A DNA stretch of 64,000 nt from contig NZ_JROO01000005.1 of NCBI RefSeq assembly GCF_000826685.1, positions 83,692-147,691 of the forward strand, given 5' to 3'. The notes beneath the pieces were generated by a model. That model made no database searches and was not told the DNA's origin. It was given only the letters and a program-made list of their open reading frames with translations. Shown here in pieces: positions 51,614 through 60,035 of this stretch. How positions within the stretch are numbered: the first letter of the stretch is position 1; every line of letters begins with the position of its first letter. The position numbers were made by a program, and so were the translations under genes. This DNA is from Streptomonospora alba (lineage in GTDB: Bacteria; Actinomycetota; Actinomycetes; Streptosporangiales; Streptosporangiaceae).

Positions 51614-52729
51614 ATGGAGGAGGGGTTCACCGCAGCACTGCGTTCGCTGGTCGAGGCGGAGTCGCCGTCATCGGACCTGCTCGCGGTCGAGACGTGCGGG
51701 GACCGCCTGGCCGCTGTCGGCGAGTCGATCGTCGGCGCGGCACCGGAGCGCATCCCGCTGCCGGGCGGTCCCTCGGCGCTGGTGTGGCGCCGGGGAGAAG
51801 CGAACGCACCGGGACGGGTGCTGCTGCTGGGCCACCGGGACACCGTGTGGCCGCTGGGCACGACCCAGAAGCGCCCGTTGTCCCTTGAGGACGGCCGGAT
51901 CCGCGGACCCGGCGTCTTCGACATGAAGGCGGGCCTGCTCGTGGGGCTGTACGCCCTGGCGCGGCTGGATCCGCACGTTCCGGTGACACTCCTGGTCACC
52001 GGCGACGAGGAGATCGGGTCGGAGTCAAGCCGCGAACTGATCGAGGCCGAGGCGCGGAGCTGCCAGGCTGTACTCGTGCTCGAAGGGGCGGCCGAGGGCG
52101 GCGCACTGAAGCGCGCCCGCAAGGGGTGGTCGATCTACACGCTGCGCTGCCGGGGCCGCTCGGCCCACGCCGGGCTGGAGCCGCACAAGGGCGCCAACGC
52201 CCTGGTGCGCATGGCCGAGCTCGTCGCCGAGGCGCAGCGGCTCAACGCCCCCGACCGCGGGCTGACCGTCACCCCGACACTGGCGCAGGCGGGACAGACC
52301 GTGAACACGGTGCCCGACCACGCCGAACTCCACCTGGATGTGCGCGCCGCCTGCTCCACCGACCAGTGGAGCGTCGACGACCGCATCCGCGCCATGGCGG
52401 ATGCTCCCTCCGAAATCGAGGTGGCGGTCGAGGGCGGGCGCAACAGACCGCCGATGGAGGAGGGCGCGGCGACGGCGCTGCTGGAGCGGGCCGCCCGCCA
52501 CGCCCGTGAGCTGGGCGAGCGGCCGTTGGAGTCGGCGGCCGTGGGCGGCATCTCCGACGCCAACCTCTGCGCCGCCCTGGGGATACCCACCCTGGACGGC
52601 CTGGGCGCTGTGGGCGGCGGGCCGCACGCCGAACACGAGTGGGTGGACCTCGACGCCACCCTGCACCGGATTCCGCTGGTCTCGGCTCTGGTGGACGGCC
52701 TCGCCGAACACCCGCTTCCGGGACCCTGA
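51614..52729 (+). CDS. M20 family metallopeptidase (carboxypeptidase G2-like)
   Basis: A 371-residue di-zinc peptidase. The first ligand is in LLLGHRDTVWPLG, the bridging Asp in GPGVFDMKAGLLVG, and the catalytic Glu in VTGDEEIGSESS. The dimerisation domain has CRGRSAHAGLEPHKGANAL. The C-terminal His is in GPHAEHEWVDL. This matches glutamate carboxypeptidase/CPG2-type enzymes that remove C-terminal Glu. GGAGG precedes ATG 51614. It heads an operon with a DUF997 protein and a PanF-like symporter, consistent with uptake and hydrolysis of a glutamyl amide. Confidence 0.86.
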   Translation: MEEGFTAALRSLVEAESPSSDLLAVETCGDRLAAVGESIVGAAPERIPLPGGPSALVWRRGEANAPGRVLLLGHRDTVWPLGTTQKRPLSLEDGRIRGPGVFDMKAGLLVGLYALARLDPHVPVTLLVTGDEEIGSESSRELIEAEARSCQAVLVLEGAAEGGALKRARKGWSIYTLRCRGRSAHAGLEPHKGANALVRMAELVAEAQRLNAPDRGLTVTPTLAQAGQTVNTVPDHAELHLDVRAACSTDQWSVDDRIRAMADAPSEIEVAVEGGRNRPPMEEGAATALLERAARHARELGERPLESAAVGGISDANLCAALGIPTLDGLGAVGGGPHAEHEWVDLDATLHRIPLVSALVDGLAEHPLPGP

Positions 52730-52746
52730 AGGGATGTGAGAGCCAA

Positions 52747-53067
52747 ATGCCCGACACCGGACCCCCCGTCCGCGACGCCGGATTCGAGGAGGACCCGCGC
52801 TACCGCACGGCCAAGCGGGAACTCGCCATCGCACTGGCCTACTGGGTCGCGTTCACCGTGGCCGTCACCGCGACGGCCTGGCTTCTGGGCGGCGGCAAGA
52901 CCGCCGACGAGCTGACCTTCGTGCTGGGCTTCCCTGCCTGGTTCTTCTGGTCCGTGCCGGTGACCTGCCTGGTCTTCTCCGGCATCGCCTACGTGCTCGT
53001 CCGCCGCTTCTTCACCGACGTCCCCCTTTCCGCCGACGGCGACGCCGGCGGGCCCGAAGAAAGGTAG
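52747..53067 (+). CDS. DUF997/YhdT-like small subunit of the symporter
   Basis: A 106-residue protein with two helices (AYWVAFTVAVTATAWLL and WFFWSVPVTCLVFSGIAYVL). It resembles YhdT, which is found beside the pantothenate symporter PanF in many bacteria. It lies 17 bases after the peptidase gene and 6 before the symporter gene, clearly the same operon. It is probably an accessory subunit in the membrane. Confidence 0.8.
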   Translation: MPDTGPPVRDAGFEEDPRYRTAKRELAIALAYWVAFTVAVTATAWLLGGGKTADELTFVLGFPAWFFWSVPVTCLVFSGIAYVLVRRFFTDVPLSADGDAGGPEER

Positions 53068-53073
53068 TCGCCA

Positions 53074-54579
53074 ATGCGCTGGGGCATCCTCATCCCGATC
53101 CTGCTGTATGCCGCCGTGCTCCTGGTGATCGCCTGGTGGAGCTTCCAGCGGCGCCGGGCCGTCTCCGAGGGCCACAAGACCGAGCACTACTACATGGGCG
53201 GGCGCTCGCTGGGCTGGATGATGCTGATGTTCACGCTGCTGGCCAGCGGGGCCAGCGCGGGGACCTTCATCGGCGGTCCGGGCCTCGTCTACGGCGAGGG
53301 CTACGGCTGGATCCTGGTCTCGATCTTCCAGGTGCCCACGGCTTTCATCGCGCTGGCGGTACTCGGCAAGAAATGGGCCATCGTCGGGCGCAAGCTGGGG
53401 GCGCTGTCGATCGTGGACATGCTGCGCCACCGCTACGAGAACCCGGTCGTGGTCGTCATCAGCTCGCTGGGCATCGTGGTGTTCCTGACCGCCTACATGG
53501 TGCCGCAGTTCGTCGGCGGCACCCGGCTGCTGGAGGCGGCCACCGGCGCCGATTACAGGGTGGTGCTGATCTGCCTGGCGGTGATCGTCGCGATTTACAC
53601 GACCTTCGGCGGCTTCCTCGCCGACGCGACGAGCGACGTGCTCCAGGGCATCATCATGCTCGTGGGCGCCGTGGTGGTGTGGGTGGCGCTGCTCAGCGCT
53701 GCCGGCGGCATGGGCGCCGTCAACGAGCAGGTCATGAGTACTGCACCGGAGTTGTTCACGCTGCCCGGGCCCGCCGGGTTCACCCCGCAGATGATCGCCT
53801 CCTACTCGCTGCAGCTGGGCCTGATGTTCGGCGTCCTGCCCCATCTGGCCGTGCGGGCGATGAGCTACCGCGACTCCCGCTCGGTGCACACCGCGATGAA
53901 GGTCGGCCCGCTGGTGATGACCGTCATCACCCTGGGCTTTCTGACCATGGGCATGATGGCGCGCTACTACCGCCCCGACATGGAGGTCGGCGACCTGGCG
54001 CTGCCGACGACGATCGTCGAGGTGCTGCCCGCGGGCGTCGCCGGTGTGCTCTTCGCGGCTCCGCTGGCCGCGGTGATGTCCACGGTCGACGCGATGATCC
54101 TGGTCGTCGCCGGCACCATCATCCGCGACCTCTACATCGCCTACGTCAATCCGCGCATCAGCGACGGGCGCACCTCGGCGATCACCTCGGCGACCACGCT
54201 GGGGCTGACGGCGCTGGTCCTCGTGCTGGCCCTGAACCCGCCCGACTACCTGGAGCTGCTGGTCATCTACGCCATCGGCGGTCTGGAGACGGCGTTCTTC
54301 TTCCCCCTGGTGCTGGGGCTGTACTGGAAGCGCGCCAACGCGCTGGGCGCCGGCCTGGGGATGGCCGGCGGGATGGTCTGGTACACGGTCGTCAACAACT
54401 GGGCGCCCGAGCTGGCCCTGGGCATGTTCCCGATCGCGACGTCCTCGGCCGTCGCCCTGGCGCTGTTCCTGCTGGGCAGTTACGTGGGGCCGCCGCCGCG
54501 GCGCGAGGTGCTGGTGAAGTTCTGGGGCACCCAGGCAGAGATCGACAAGCTGGGCGACGCCGTGCACCCCGTTCGCTGA
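53074..54579 (+). CDS. PanF-like sodium:solute symporter
   Basis: A 501-residue SSS transporter with 13 helices. TEHYYMGGRSLGWMMLMFTL and ASGASAGTFIGGPGLVYGEG mark the sodium site and core. The order after the YhdT-like gene matches the PanF (pantothenate) branch, but the catabolic setting suggests another substrate, perhaps the compound hydrolysed by the M20 enzyme. The operon ends with two strong hairpins. Confidence 0.87.
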   Translation: MRWGILIPILLYAAVLLVIAWWSFQRRRAVSEGHKTEHYYMGGRSLGWMMLMFTLLASGASAGTFIGGPGLVYGEGYGWILVSIFQVPTAFIALAVLGKKWAIVGRKLGALSIVDMLRHRYENPVVVVISSLGIVVFLTAYMVPQFVGGTRLLEAATGADYRVVLICLAVIVAIYTTFGGFLADATSDVLQGIIMLVGAVVVWVALLSAAGGMGAVNEQVMSTAPELFTLPGPAGFTPQMIASYSLQLGLMFGVLPHLAVRAMSYRDSRSVHTAMKVGPLVMTVITLGFLTMGMMARYYRPDMEVGDLALPTTIVEVLPAGVAGVLFAAPLAAVMSTVDAMILVVAGTIIRDLYIAYVNPRISDGRTSAITSATTLGLTALVLVLALNPPDYLELLVIYAIGGLETAFFFPLVLGLYWKRANALGAGLGMAGGMVWYTVVNNWAPELALGMFPIATSSAVALALFLLGSYVGPPPRREVLVKFWGTQAEIDKLGDAVHPVR

Positions 54580-54630
54580 GCGGTCTCGTATCCCGCACCT
54601 GGTCGAGGTGCTTCAGGACACCCCCTCGGC

Positions 54631-54712
54631 CGGTGTTCGGGGGCGTGGCGTTCCCTCTCGCGCCCCCGAACACCGGATCCCGGCTCCCGCCCGGCCCTGC
54701 CGGGCGGGAGCC
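54631..54712 (+). terminator. Tandem terminator hairpins
   Basis: First hairpin: 15-bp perfect stem (54631-54645 with 54661-54675), loop of 15. Second: 13-bp perfect stem GGCTCCCGCCCGG with CCGGGCGGGAGCC (54682-54694, 54700-54712), loop of 5. Together they end the symporter operon. Confidence 0.8.
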
Positions 54713-54869
54713 GCCGCATGCCATGCCCGTGACTCGGCCGCCGCTGGCTGAGGCGGGCCCGTCGCACCGGCGCCTGCGGGCGGCGGTTGGCCGCCGGACG
54801 CGCGGGTAGCGGCGCGCCGACCGTAATCGTCGCCGCGCGGGTGCGCCGCAAAGGCGAAGGAGGGTGAGC

Positions 54870-55325
54870 ATGAGTCGGCCGTCGCAGGACACGGTCCCCG
54901 ACGCCACGCGGGGCGCCGCACGCATCGTCGCGGGGATCGCGGCAGCGGTCTTTCTGCTCGTGGGGGTCCTGGGGTTCGTCCCGTTCGCGACCGCCGACTA
55001 CGGCACGCTGGCGTGGGCGGGACCGGAGTCCCATGCGCTGCTGCTCGGCGTGTTCCGCGTGTCGGTACTGCACAACGTCGTGCACCTGCTGTTCGGCCTG
55101 GCCGGACTGGCGGCCGCCGCCTTTCCCGCCGCGGCACGCGGGTACCTGTTCGGCGGCGGCGCCGTGTACCTGGTGCTGTGCGTCTACGGCATGGTCGTCG
55201 CCCCGGACTCCGCGGCCAACATCGTGCCGGTCAACGCGGCCGACAACTGGCTGCACCTGATTCTGGGGGTCGGCATGATCGGGCTCGGGTTCGTGGTCAA
55301 GCCCGGCCGAGGGCTGCGGCCCTAG
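54870..55325 (+). CDS. DUF4383 membrane protein
   Basis: A 151-residue protein with four helices. VLHNVVHLLFGLAGLAAAAF and the late NAADNWLHLILGVGMIGLGF are the signature of DUF4383, actinobacterial membrane proteins of unknown role. ATG 54870 follows AAGGAGG with good spacing. Confidence 0.85.
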   Translation: MSRPSQDTVPDATRGAARIVAGIAAAVFLLVGVLGFVPFATADYGTLAWAGPESHALLLGVFRVSVLHNVVHLLFGLAGLAAAAFPAAARGYLFGGGAVYLVLCVYGMVVAPDSAANIVPVNAADNWLHLILGVGMIGLGFVVKPGRGLRP

Positions 55326-55374
55326 CCGGGCGCGGTCGTGCGGCGGGACGCTTTGCGACCGTGCAACCGGCGCC

Positions 55375-55968
55375 TCAGCGCGGCGGTGCCTGCTCGGCGA
55401 GCCGCGTGGCGATGCGGCGGGAGCGTGCGGCCAGCAGGCCGACCACGGTGGCCAGGGTCCCGCCGACGACGGTCACCGCAGCGGTGGCCAGCGGTGTGGC
55501 GTCCTCGGACGAGGTCATCAGCAGATCGACGTTGAGCTGCTGATTGATCCACAGGGCGACCGTCAGCACCGTGGCGATGACCCCGACGGACCACCACGAC
55601 ACGACGCGGACGTTGACCCAGCGCCCGGTCAGCACTCCCGCGGCCAGGCGCAGCAGGACGGCGATCGCGCCGCCCACCAGCACGATTCCCAGCGGGTTGT
55701 AGCGCAGCGACATGGCCAGGTCGCCGCCCATGGCCGCCCACACCGCGCGGGTCGCGCCGCAGGTGGGCATCATGAAGCCCATGTAATGCAGCGGGCTGTG
55801 CAGGTCGACGGGCGGCAGGCCGAACACCGCCATCGCCGCACCCGCGGCCAGCCCGGCCACGGCCAGGAAGGTCACCACGCGGTGGCGGTCGCGGTCCTCG
55901 GTGCGCAGCCGGATCGGCAGCGCCCAGGCGGCCGCGCGGCCGGGCGCCTCGGGTTCACTCGTGCTCAT
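55375..55968 (-). CDS. DUF2752 membrane protein
   Basis: A 197-residue protein with five helices. The family motif is in PLHYMGFMMPTCGATRAVW (Cys-Gly-x-Thr-Arg) followed by the helix start SLRYNPLGIVL, as in DUF2752. A second half adds two more helices. Function unknown. It converges on the DUF4383 gene. Confidence 0.82.
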   Translation of the reverse strand: MSTSEPEAPGRAAAWALPIRLRTEDRDRHRVVTFLAVAGLAAGAAMAVFGLPPVDLHSPLHYMGFMMPTCGATRAVWAAMGGDLAMSLRYNPLGIVLVGGAIAVLLRLAAGVLTGRWVNVRVVSWWSVGVIATVLTVALWINQQLNVDLLMTSSEDATPLATAAVTVVGGTLATVVGLLAARSRRIATRLAEQAPPR

Positions 55969-56057
55969 CGCTCCATTATCGCCCGAAGCCGGAGGCGACG
56001 CGCCACCGCCGCCCGCCCTCGCCCCGGACCCAGGCGCTAGGCGACCGGGCTTCCCCC

Positions 56058-56120
56058 CGTCGATCTTGTACCTACGGTCACATGTGATCGCTCACAATGA
56101 CCGTAGGTACAAGATCGACG
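56058..56120. repeat. 63-bp dispersed palindrome, copy 3
   Basis: The 23-base arms pair perfectly. The centre carries TGTGA-tcgc-TCACA, so nearly the whole element can form a cruciform. It lies next to a transposase remnant (56151). Confidence 0.9.
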
Positions 56121-56150
56121 CTGATGCGTAGAGCCGGGGCCGGGCGCCAC

Positions 56151-56280
56151 CGCCGCTGGTCCGACGACGGCACCTGGCGCGCATCACCGACCGGCTGCGC
56201 ATCGCACGACAAGCGGGCCGCGGTCTATGACGGCACGGTCCGACTCGCCGCGATCCGGATCCGGCTGCGCGACCTCACCC
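56151..56280 (+). pseudogene. IS5-type transposase remnant
   Basis: Two transposase pieces are joined. RRWSDDGTW (56151-56177) corresponds to the mid-N-terminal part, with a +1 frame read of ARITDRLRIA just after it. DKRAAVYDGTVRLAAIRIRL (56208 on) corresponds to the extreme C-terminus. The catalytic middle is missing. It is a decayed, internally deleted IS5-family gene. Confidence 0.7.
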
Positions 56281-56294
56281 GCTCGAAACAGGAC

Positions 56295-57017
56295 CTAGAC
56301 GCCTTCCGGCCGATGCGCGGGGCCCGGCGCGGTGCCGCCCGCCGCTTCGCCTCCGGCGGTCCCGGGCGGATGGGCGGGCGCGAAAGCGGGCAGGCCCCGA
56401 GCGGCGGCGGTGACGGCGGCGCGCACGAATTCGCCCATGCCGCCGTCGGGGGACGGCTCGTCGGTGAAGCGGTGGCGGGCCTGCTCCTCGGCGGCCAGGC
56501 GCAGGGCGGCGTTCAGACTCGCCGCCTGGACACGCACCGCCAGATCGCCGGTGTCGGCTCCGGTTCGCTCGGCGACGATCTCGGCGAAGACGGATTCGGC
56601 GGCGTGGTGCACCTCCAGCCACACGGCCTGCAACCCGGGCTCGCGGGCGGTCATCCAGATGAGGTCGGCCACCGGGCCCTCGGCCAGGCGGTCGCCGTCG
56701 GCGAAGACGCCTTCGCGTTCCAGGTGGTCCAGCAGCGCGGTGTCGCGCGGGCAGGAGCGCAGCCGTTCGGCCATCAGGTCCAGGCCGGCGGTGAGCAGCG
56801 GCCGCACGCAGCTCTCCTTGCTGGGAAAGTACCGCCACAGGGTGCGGGTGGAGATCCCCAACTCGCCGGCGATGTCCTCCCCGGTCGTACCGGCGACGCC
56901 CTTCTCGATGAACAGGGCTACGGCGGCGCGGGCGATCTCCATGCGGACGACGGCCTTGCGGCGGTCGGACATCGGCGGGCGGCCCCGGCCGGAGGCGCCG
57001 GCGGCGTCGGAGGGCAT
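56295..57017 (-). CDS. TetR family regulator
   Basis: A 240-residue regulator. The HTH is at about residues 18-70 (RMEIARAAVALFIEKGVAGT, then GEDIAGELGISTRTLWRYF and SKESC). The C-terminal part ends in a Pro/Ala-rich disordered tail. ATG 57017 is taken as the start with a GGTGAG-like site; a GTG at 57044 is also in frame. It is divergent from an SDR gene and may bind the inverted repeat ATGTC-N7-GACAT at 57104. Confidence 0.85.
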   Translation of the reverse strand: MPSDAAGASGRGRPPMSDRRKAVVRMEIARAAVALFIEKGVAGTTGEDIAGELGISTRTLWRYFPSKESCVRPLLTAGLDLMAERLRSCPRDTALLDHLEREGVFADGDRLAEGPVADLIWMTAREPGLQAVWLEVHHAAESVFAEIVAERTGADTGDLAVRVQAASLNAALRLAAEEQARHRFTDEPSPDGGMGEFVRAAVTAAARGLPAFAPAHPPGTAGGEAAGGTAPGPAHRPEGV

Positions 57018-57103
57018 CGCTCGCTCACCGCTCCTTTCAGGCACTCGGGCAGGGCGGACGGAAGCCGAACCGATCCTACCCGGCGGTGGCGTCGACTGCC
57101 TAA

Positions 57104-57120
57104 ATGTCGCTCGATGACAT
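57104..57120. promoter_or_regulatory. Putative TetR operator next to the SDR promoter
   Basis: ATGTC and GACAT are separated by 7 bases, immediately before CATAAAAT, a possible -10 element of the rightward SDR transcript. Confidence 0.45.
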
Positions 57121-57132
57121 AAAATCGGGGCG

Positions 57133-57252
57133 GCAGACCGGCAGACCGGCAGACCGGCAGACCGGCAGACCGGCAGACCGGCAGACCGGCAGACCGGCAG
57201 ACAGGCAGACCGGCAGACCGGCAGACCGGCAGACCGGCAGACAGGCAGACCG
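57133..57252 (+). repeat. Fifteen 8-bp tandem repeats before the SDR gene
   Basis: The unit GCAGACCG is repeated 15 times without a break. Units 9 and 14 read GCAGACAG. The array ends 56 bases before the SDR start codon and would lie in its 5-prime leader. Copy number is likely to vary by slippage. Confidence 0.97.
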
Positions 57253-57308
57253 GCGGCGCAGCGCCGCAGCGGCGAGGGCGCCCAGCGCCCACCAGGGAAG
57301 GAAGCACC

Positions 57309-58073
57309 GTGAGCGAGTCAGGCCTGAGCGGCGAGAACGCGATCGTGACCGGAGGCGGCTCGGGCATCGGCCGCGCGACAGCACTGAGGCTGGCGGGTGA
57401 GGGCGCCGGCGTGCTGGTCGCCGACATCGACGAGGAGACCGCGCAGAGCGCGGCCGAGGAGATCCGCTCCTACGGCGGCACCGCTGAGGTCGTCGCCGGC
57501 GACCTCAGCGACCAGCAGGTCGTCGACCGGGTCGCCGCCACCGCCGCCGAGCGCCTGGGCTCCGTCGACGTGCTGGTCAACAACGCCGGAATCATGGACG
57601 ACATGTCGGCCGCCGCCGACGTCGGCGACGCCGTGTGGGAGCGGCTGATCCGCATCAACCTGACCGCTCCGTTCCTGCTCACCCGTGCTGTGCTGCCGCA
57701 CATGCTCGGCCGAGGCAGGGGCTCGATCGTGTTCACCGCATCGGAGGCCTCCCTGCGCGGAAGCGCGGCGGGAGCCGCCTACACCGCCGCCAAGCACGGC
57801 ATCGTGGGGTTGGTGAAGTCGACCGCGCTCATGTACCGCGACCAGGGCGTGCGCGTCAACGCCGTGGCCCCCGGCGGCACGGCCACCAACATCGACATCG
57901 GTACCCCCCAGGCCCCGCACGGCCCGACGGTGCTCGGCGACTACGGCCGCAACATCGGCCGCATCTCCCGGGCCGACGAGGTCGCCGCCGCGATCGTGTT
58001 CCTCGCCTCCGACGCCGCCGACGCCATCAGCGGAACCGTCCTTCCCGTGGACAACGGGTGGTCGGCGGTCTGA
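57309..58073 (+). CDS. Short-chain dehydrogenase/reductase
   Basis: A 254-residue classical SDR. TGGGSGIGRATALRLAGEG binds NAD(P), NNAGIMDD and FTASEASLRGSAAGAAYTAA with YTAAKHG give the NNAG and Ser-Tyr-Lys motifs, and the protein ends ISGTVLPVDNGW. GTG 57309 follows GGGAAGGAAG. The 8-bp repeat array lies in its leader and the divergent TetR gene probably regulates it. The substrate is unknown. Confidence 0.9.
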   Translation: MSESGLSGENAIVTGGGSGIGRATALRLAGEGAGVLVADIDEETAQSAAEEIRSYGGTAEVVAGDLSDQQVVDRVAATAAERLGSVDVLVNNAGIMDDMSAAADVGDAVWERLIRINLTAPFLLTRAVLPHMLGRGRGSIVFTASEASLRGSAAGAAYTAAKHGIVGLVKSTALMYRDQGVRVNAVAPGGTATNIDIGTPQAPHGPTVLGDYGRNIGRISRADEVAAAIVFLASDAADAISGTVLPVDNGWSAV

Positions 58074-58074
58074 C

Positions 58075-58092
58075 CCGCGGGCCCGGCCGCGG
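58075..58092. terminator. Short hairpin between convergent genes
   Basis: CCGCGG-gcccgg-CCGCGG lies directly after the SDR stop and faces the ANTAR gene end. Confidence 0.35.
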
Positions 58093-58128
58093 CGTTCCGT
58101 GCCGCACGAAGCCTGCCGGCGGCGGGGC

Positions 58129-58851
58129 TCACGCGCCGGTGCTTCCCTCACCCAGTGCCAGGCGCCCCGTGAGGATCTCGCGGGCCACCGCCGAAATCCG
58201 CATGTCGTTGGCGAACGCGTAGCCCCGCAAGCGGGCCAGCGCGTCGTCCAGGTTGGTCCGCAGCTGCACCGAGAGCATGCCCGTGGCCTGGTACACCTCG
58301 ATGTGGTAGTCCTGCGCGAGCCTGGCGGCGCCGTCCACGGGGTCACCGGATTCGCCGCGCTGGTAGGGCTCCAGCAGCAGCAGGGCGGCGGTGTCGGCGA
58401 ACACGAACGCGTCGCCGGCCTCCTCCTCCGTGAGCTCCCGGGCCTCGTGGCGGTAAGCCTCCAGTGTGCCGATGGCGACGGCGCCGAACCGCAGCGGGAA
58501 GGAGAACACGGCGCCGACCCCCAAGCCGGCCGCCGCGGGAGTGAACACCGGCCACCGCGCTGTCGCCGAACGCAGATCGCAGGCCAGAGCCGGCGCGCCG
58601 GTACCGAACGACTCCAGCCCCGGCCCCTCGCCGAGCATGAACTGCAGTTCCTCCAGCTGCCGGCTCAGCGCACCGGTGGAGCCCGCGATCTCCCGGGCGG
58701 TCTCGCTGGCGATCAGTGTCACGGCGACGCCGTCGGCCGCCAGGACGCGACCCGCCGTGGCACACACCAGGCCGATGGAGATGCCGCCGCCGACGGTGCG
58801 CGCCTCCTCGGCGAGGAGGCTCCAGACTCGGGAGGGGGGCTCAGAATCCAC
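58129..58851 (-). CDS. GAF-ANTAR RNA-binding regulator
   Basis: A 240-residue protein with a GAF domain (about 20-165; EGPGLESFGTGAPALACDLR is typical) and a C-terminal ANTAR domain (DYHIEVYQATGMLSVQLRTN, then DDALARLRGYAFANDMRISA). ANTAR proteins bind hairpins in nascent RNA and prevent termination. It is divergent from a second GAF-ANTAR gene 430 bases away. Ligand and targets are unknown. Confidence 0.88.
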   Translation of the reverse strand: MDSEPPSRVWSLLAEEARTVGGGISIGLVCATAGRVLAADGVAVTLIASETAREIAGSTGALSRQLEELQFMLGEGPGLESFGTGAPALACDLRSATARWPVFTPAAAGLGVGAVFSFPLRFGAVAIGTLEAYRHEARELTEEEAGDAFVFADTAALLLLEPYQRGESGDPVDGAARLAQDYHIEVYQATGMLSVQLRTNLDDALARLRGYAFANDMRISAVAREILTGRLALGEGSTGA

Positions 58852-59279
58852 CGACGAACGCCGCCTCCTCCCGCTCTACCGGGCCGCCGTGCCTCGGCCT
58901 GTGGGCGCGGTCGCACGTCGGTCCCCCGCGCGGGGCGAGCAGGGACCGCAGCGCACGCGGAGCCGGCCGTTGCGGCCTACGCATAGCCGTGTTTCCCATC
59001 TCCAGCTCGCGGCCAGTGATCCTTCCCCATTATCGCCGACGTGTCGCATGGATGCGTAGCCGACTGCCGTGCCGGTGCAGCAGCACGCCGGCACGGGGGC
59101 GGGAACCGCCCGCTGCGGGACCGGGAGCGGGAAGCGCGTCTCCGGTCCTCTGCAGGGAGCGGGACGGCGGTTAGGCTGGGAGGTGCCGTGTATCGACCGT
59201 GAGGGCGACCGCGCAGTCCGCGCTCCGGACCGGTGACGCGACGTACGCACGCATCACCGAGTCCGCAGGAGCTTGAGCC
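58852..59279. other. Divergent region between two GAF-ANTAR genes
   Basis: About 430 bases. Promoters in both directions are expected; no clear element or gene was recognised. Confidence 0.4.
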
Positions 59280-59912
59280 GTGCCCTTCAACGCATTGGCC
59301 GATATACCTGCCGTCATCGCACGCGCACTGGGTGAGGCCGACGGATGCGGCCTCACCCTGGTCCATGACGACCGCACGGTCCCCCTCTCCTGCACCTCCG
59401 CTACCGCCGCGGCCAACGACGCGTCCCAGCACGCCATCGGCGCCGGCCCCTGTCTGGAGGCCCTGGAGACGCAGGTCCAGGTGGAGTCCCGCGACCTGGC
59501 CGCCGAGCTCCGGTGGGGCGAGTACCCGCGTATCGCGGTGGATCTGGGGCTGCGCTCGGTGCTGGCCATGCCGCTCAGGAGCGGCATGGGCGTGCTCACC
59601 CTGTACTCGGCCAAGCCCGACGGCTTCAGCCAGGACGGCCGACGCGGCGCCGCCGAGTTCGCCGAGATCGTGGGCAAGACGGCCGAGGCCGCCGCGCGCG
59701 TCGACGCCGGCTCCGACACCGCCCAGCGGCTGCGCACGGCCCTGCGCCGCAGCTCCGACACCGAGCAGGCGGTCGGCGTTCTGATGGCCCGGCACGGGCT
59801 CGGCCGCGCCGAGGCCTTCGACGCCCTGCTGCGCACCGGCCGCGAGCGGGGCGAGAGCGTCCACGCCGCAGTCGAGCGGGTCCTCGACGGTTCACGGCGC
59901 CGAGAACCGTAA
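59280..59912 (+). CDS. GAF-ANTAR regulator with short ANTAR domain
   Basis: A 210-residue protein. The GAF domain (about 20-140) includes GAGPCLEALETQVQVESRDL and RSVLAMPLRSGMGVLTLYS. The C-terminal ANTAR-like segment (RSSDTEQAVGVLMARHGLGR, then FDALLRTGRERGESVHAAVE) keeps the helical core. The start is GTG 59280. It probably acts in RNA-level regulation like its divergent neighbour. A hairpin follows at 59924. Confidence 0.83.
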   Translation: MPFNALADIPAVIARALGEADGCGLTLVHDDRTVPLSCTSATAAANDASQHAIGAGPCLEALETQVQVESRDLAAELRWGEYPRIAVDLGLRSVLAMPLRSGMGVLTLYSAKPDGFSQDGRRGAAEFAEIVGKTAEAAARVDAGSDTAQRLRTALRRSSDTEQAVGVLMARHGLGRAEAFDALLRTGRERGESVHAAVERVLDGSRRREP

Positions 59913-59923
59913 CGGGTCGGCAG

Positions 59924-59944
59924 CGCCCGGGCGGCGGCCGGGCG
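59924..59944 (+). terminator. Hairpin after the ANTAR gene
   Basis: CGCCCGG and CCGGGCG pair over a 7-base loop, 12 bases after the stop codon. Confidence 0.45.
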
Positions 59945-60035
59945 GCAGAAGGCCGGGAGCAGGTACTCGGCGGAGGAGGGCCGGACGCTAGGGTGGGCGC
60001 GTCCATGCGGCGGGTGTTCGGCGAAGGGTCGGTCA

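Noticed and set aside
57133..57252. The 8-bp repeat array as a CRISPR
   Set aside because: Units are contiguous with no spacers and no cas genes are nearby.
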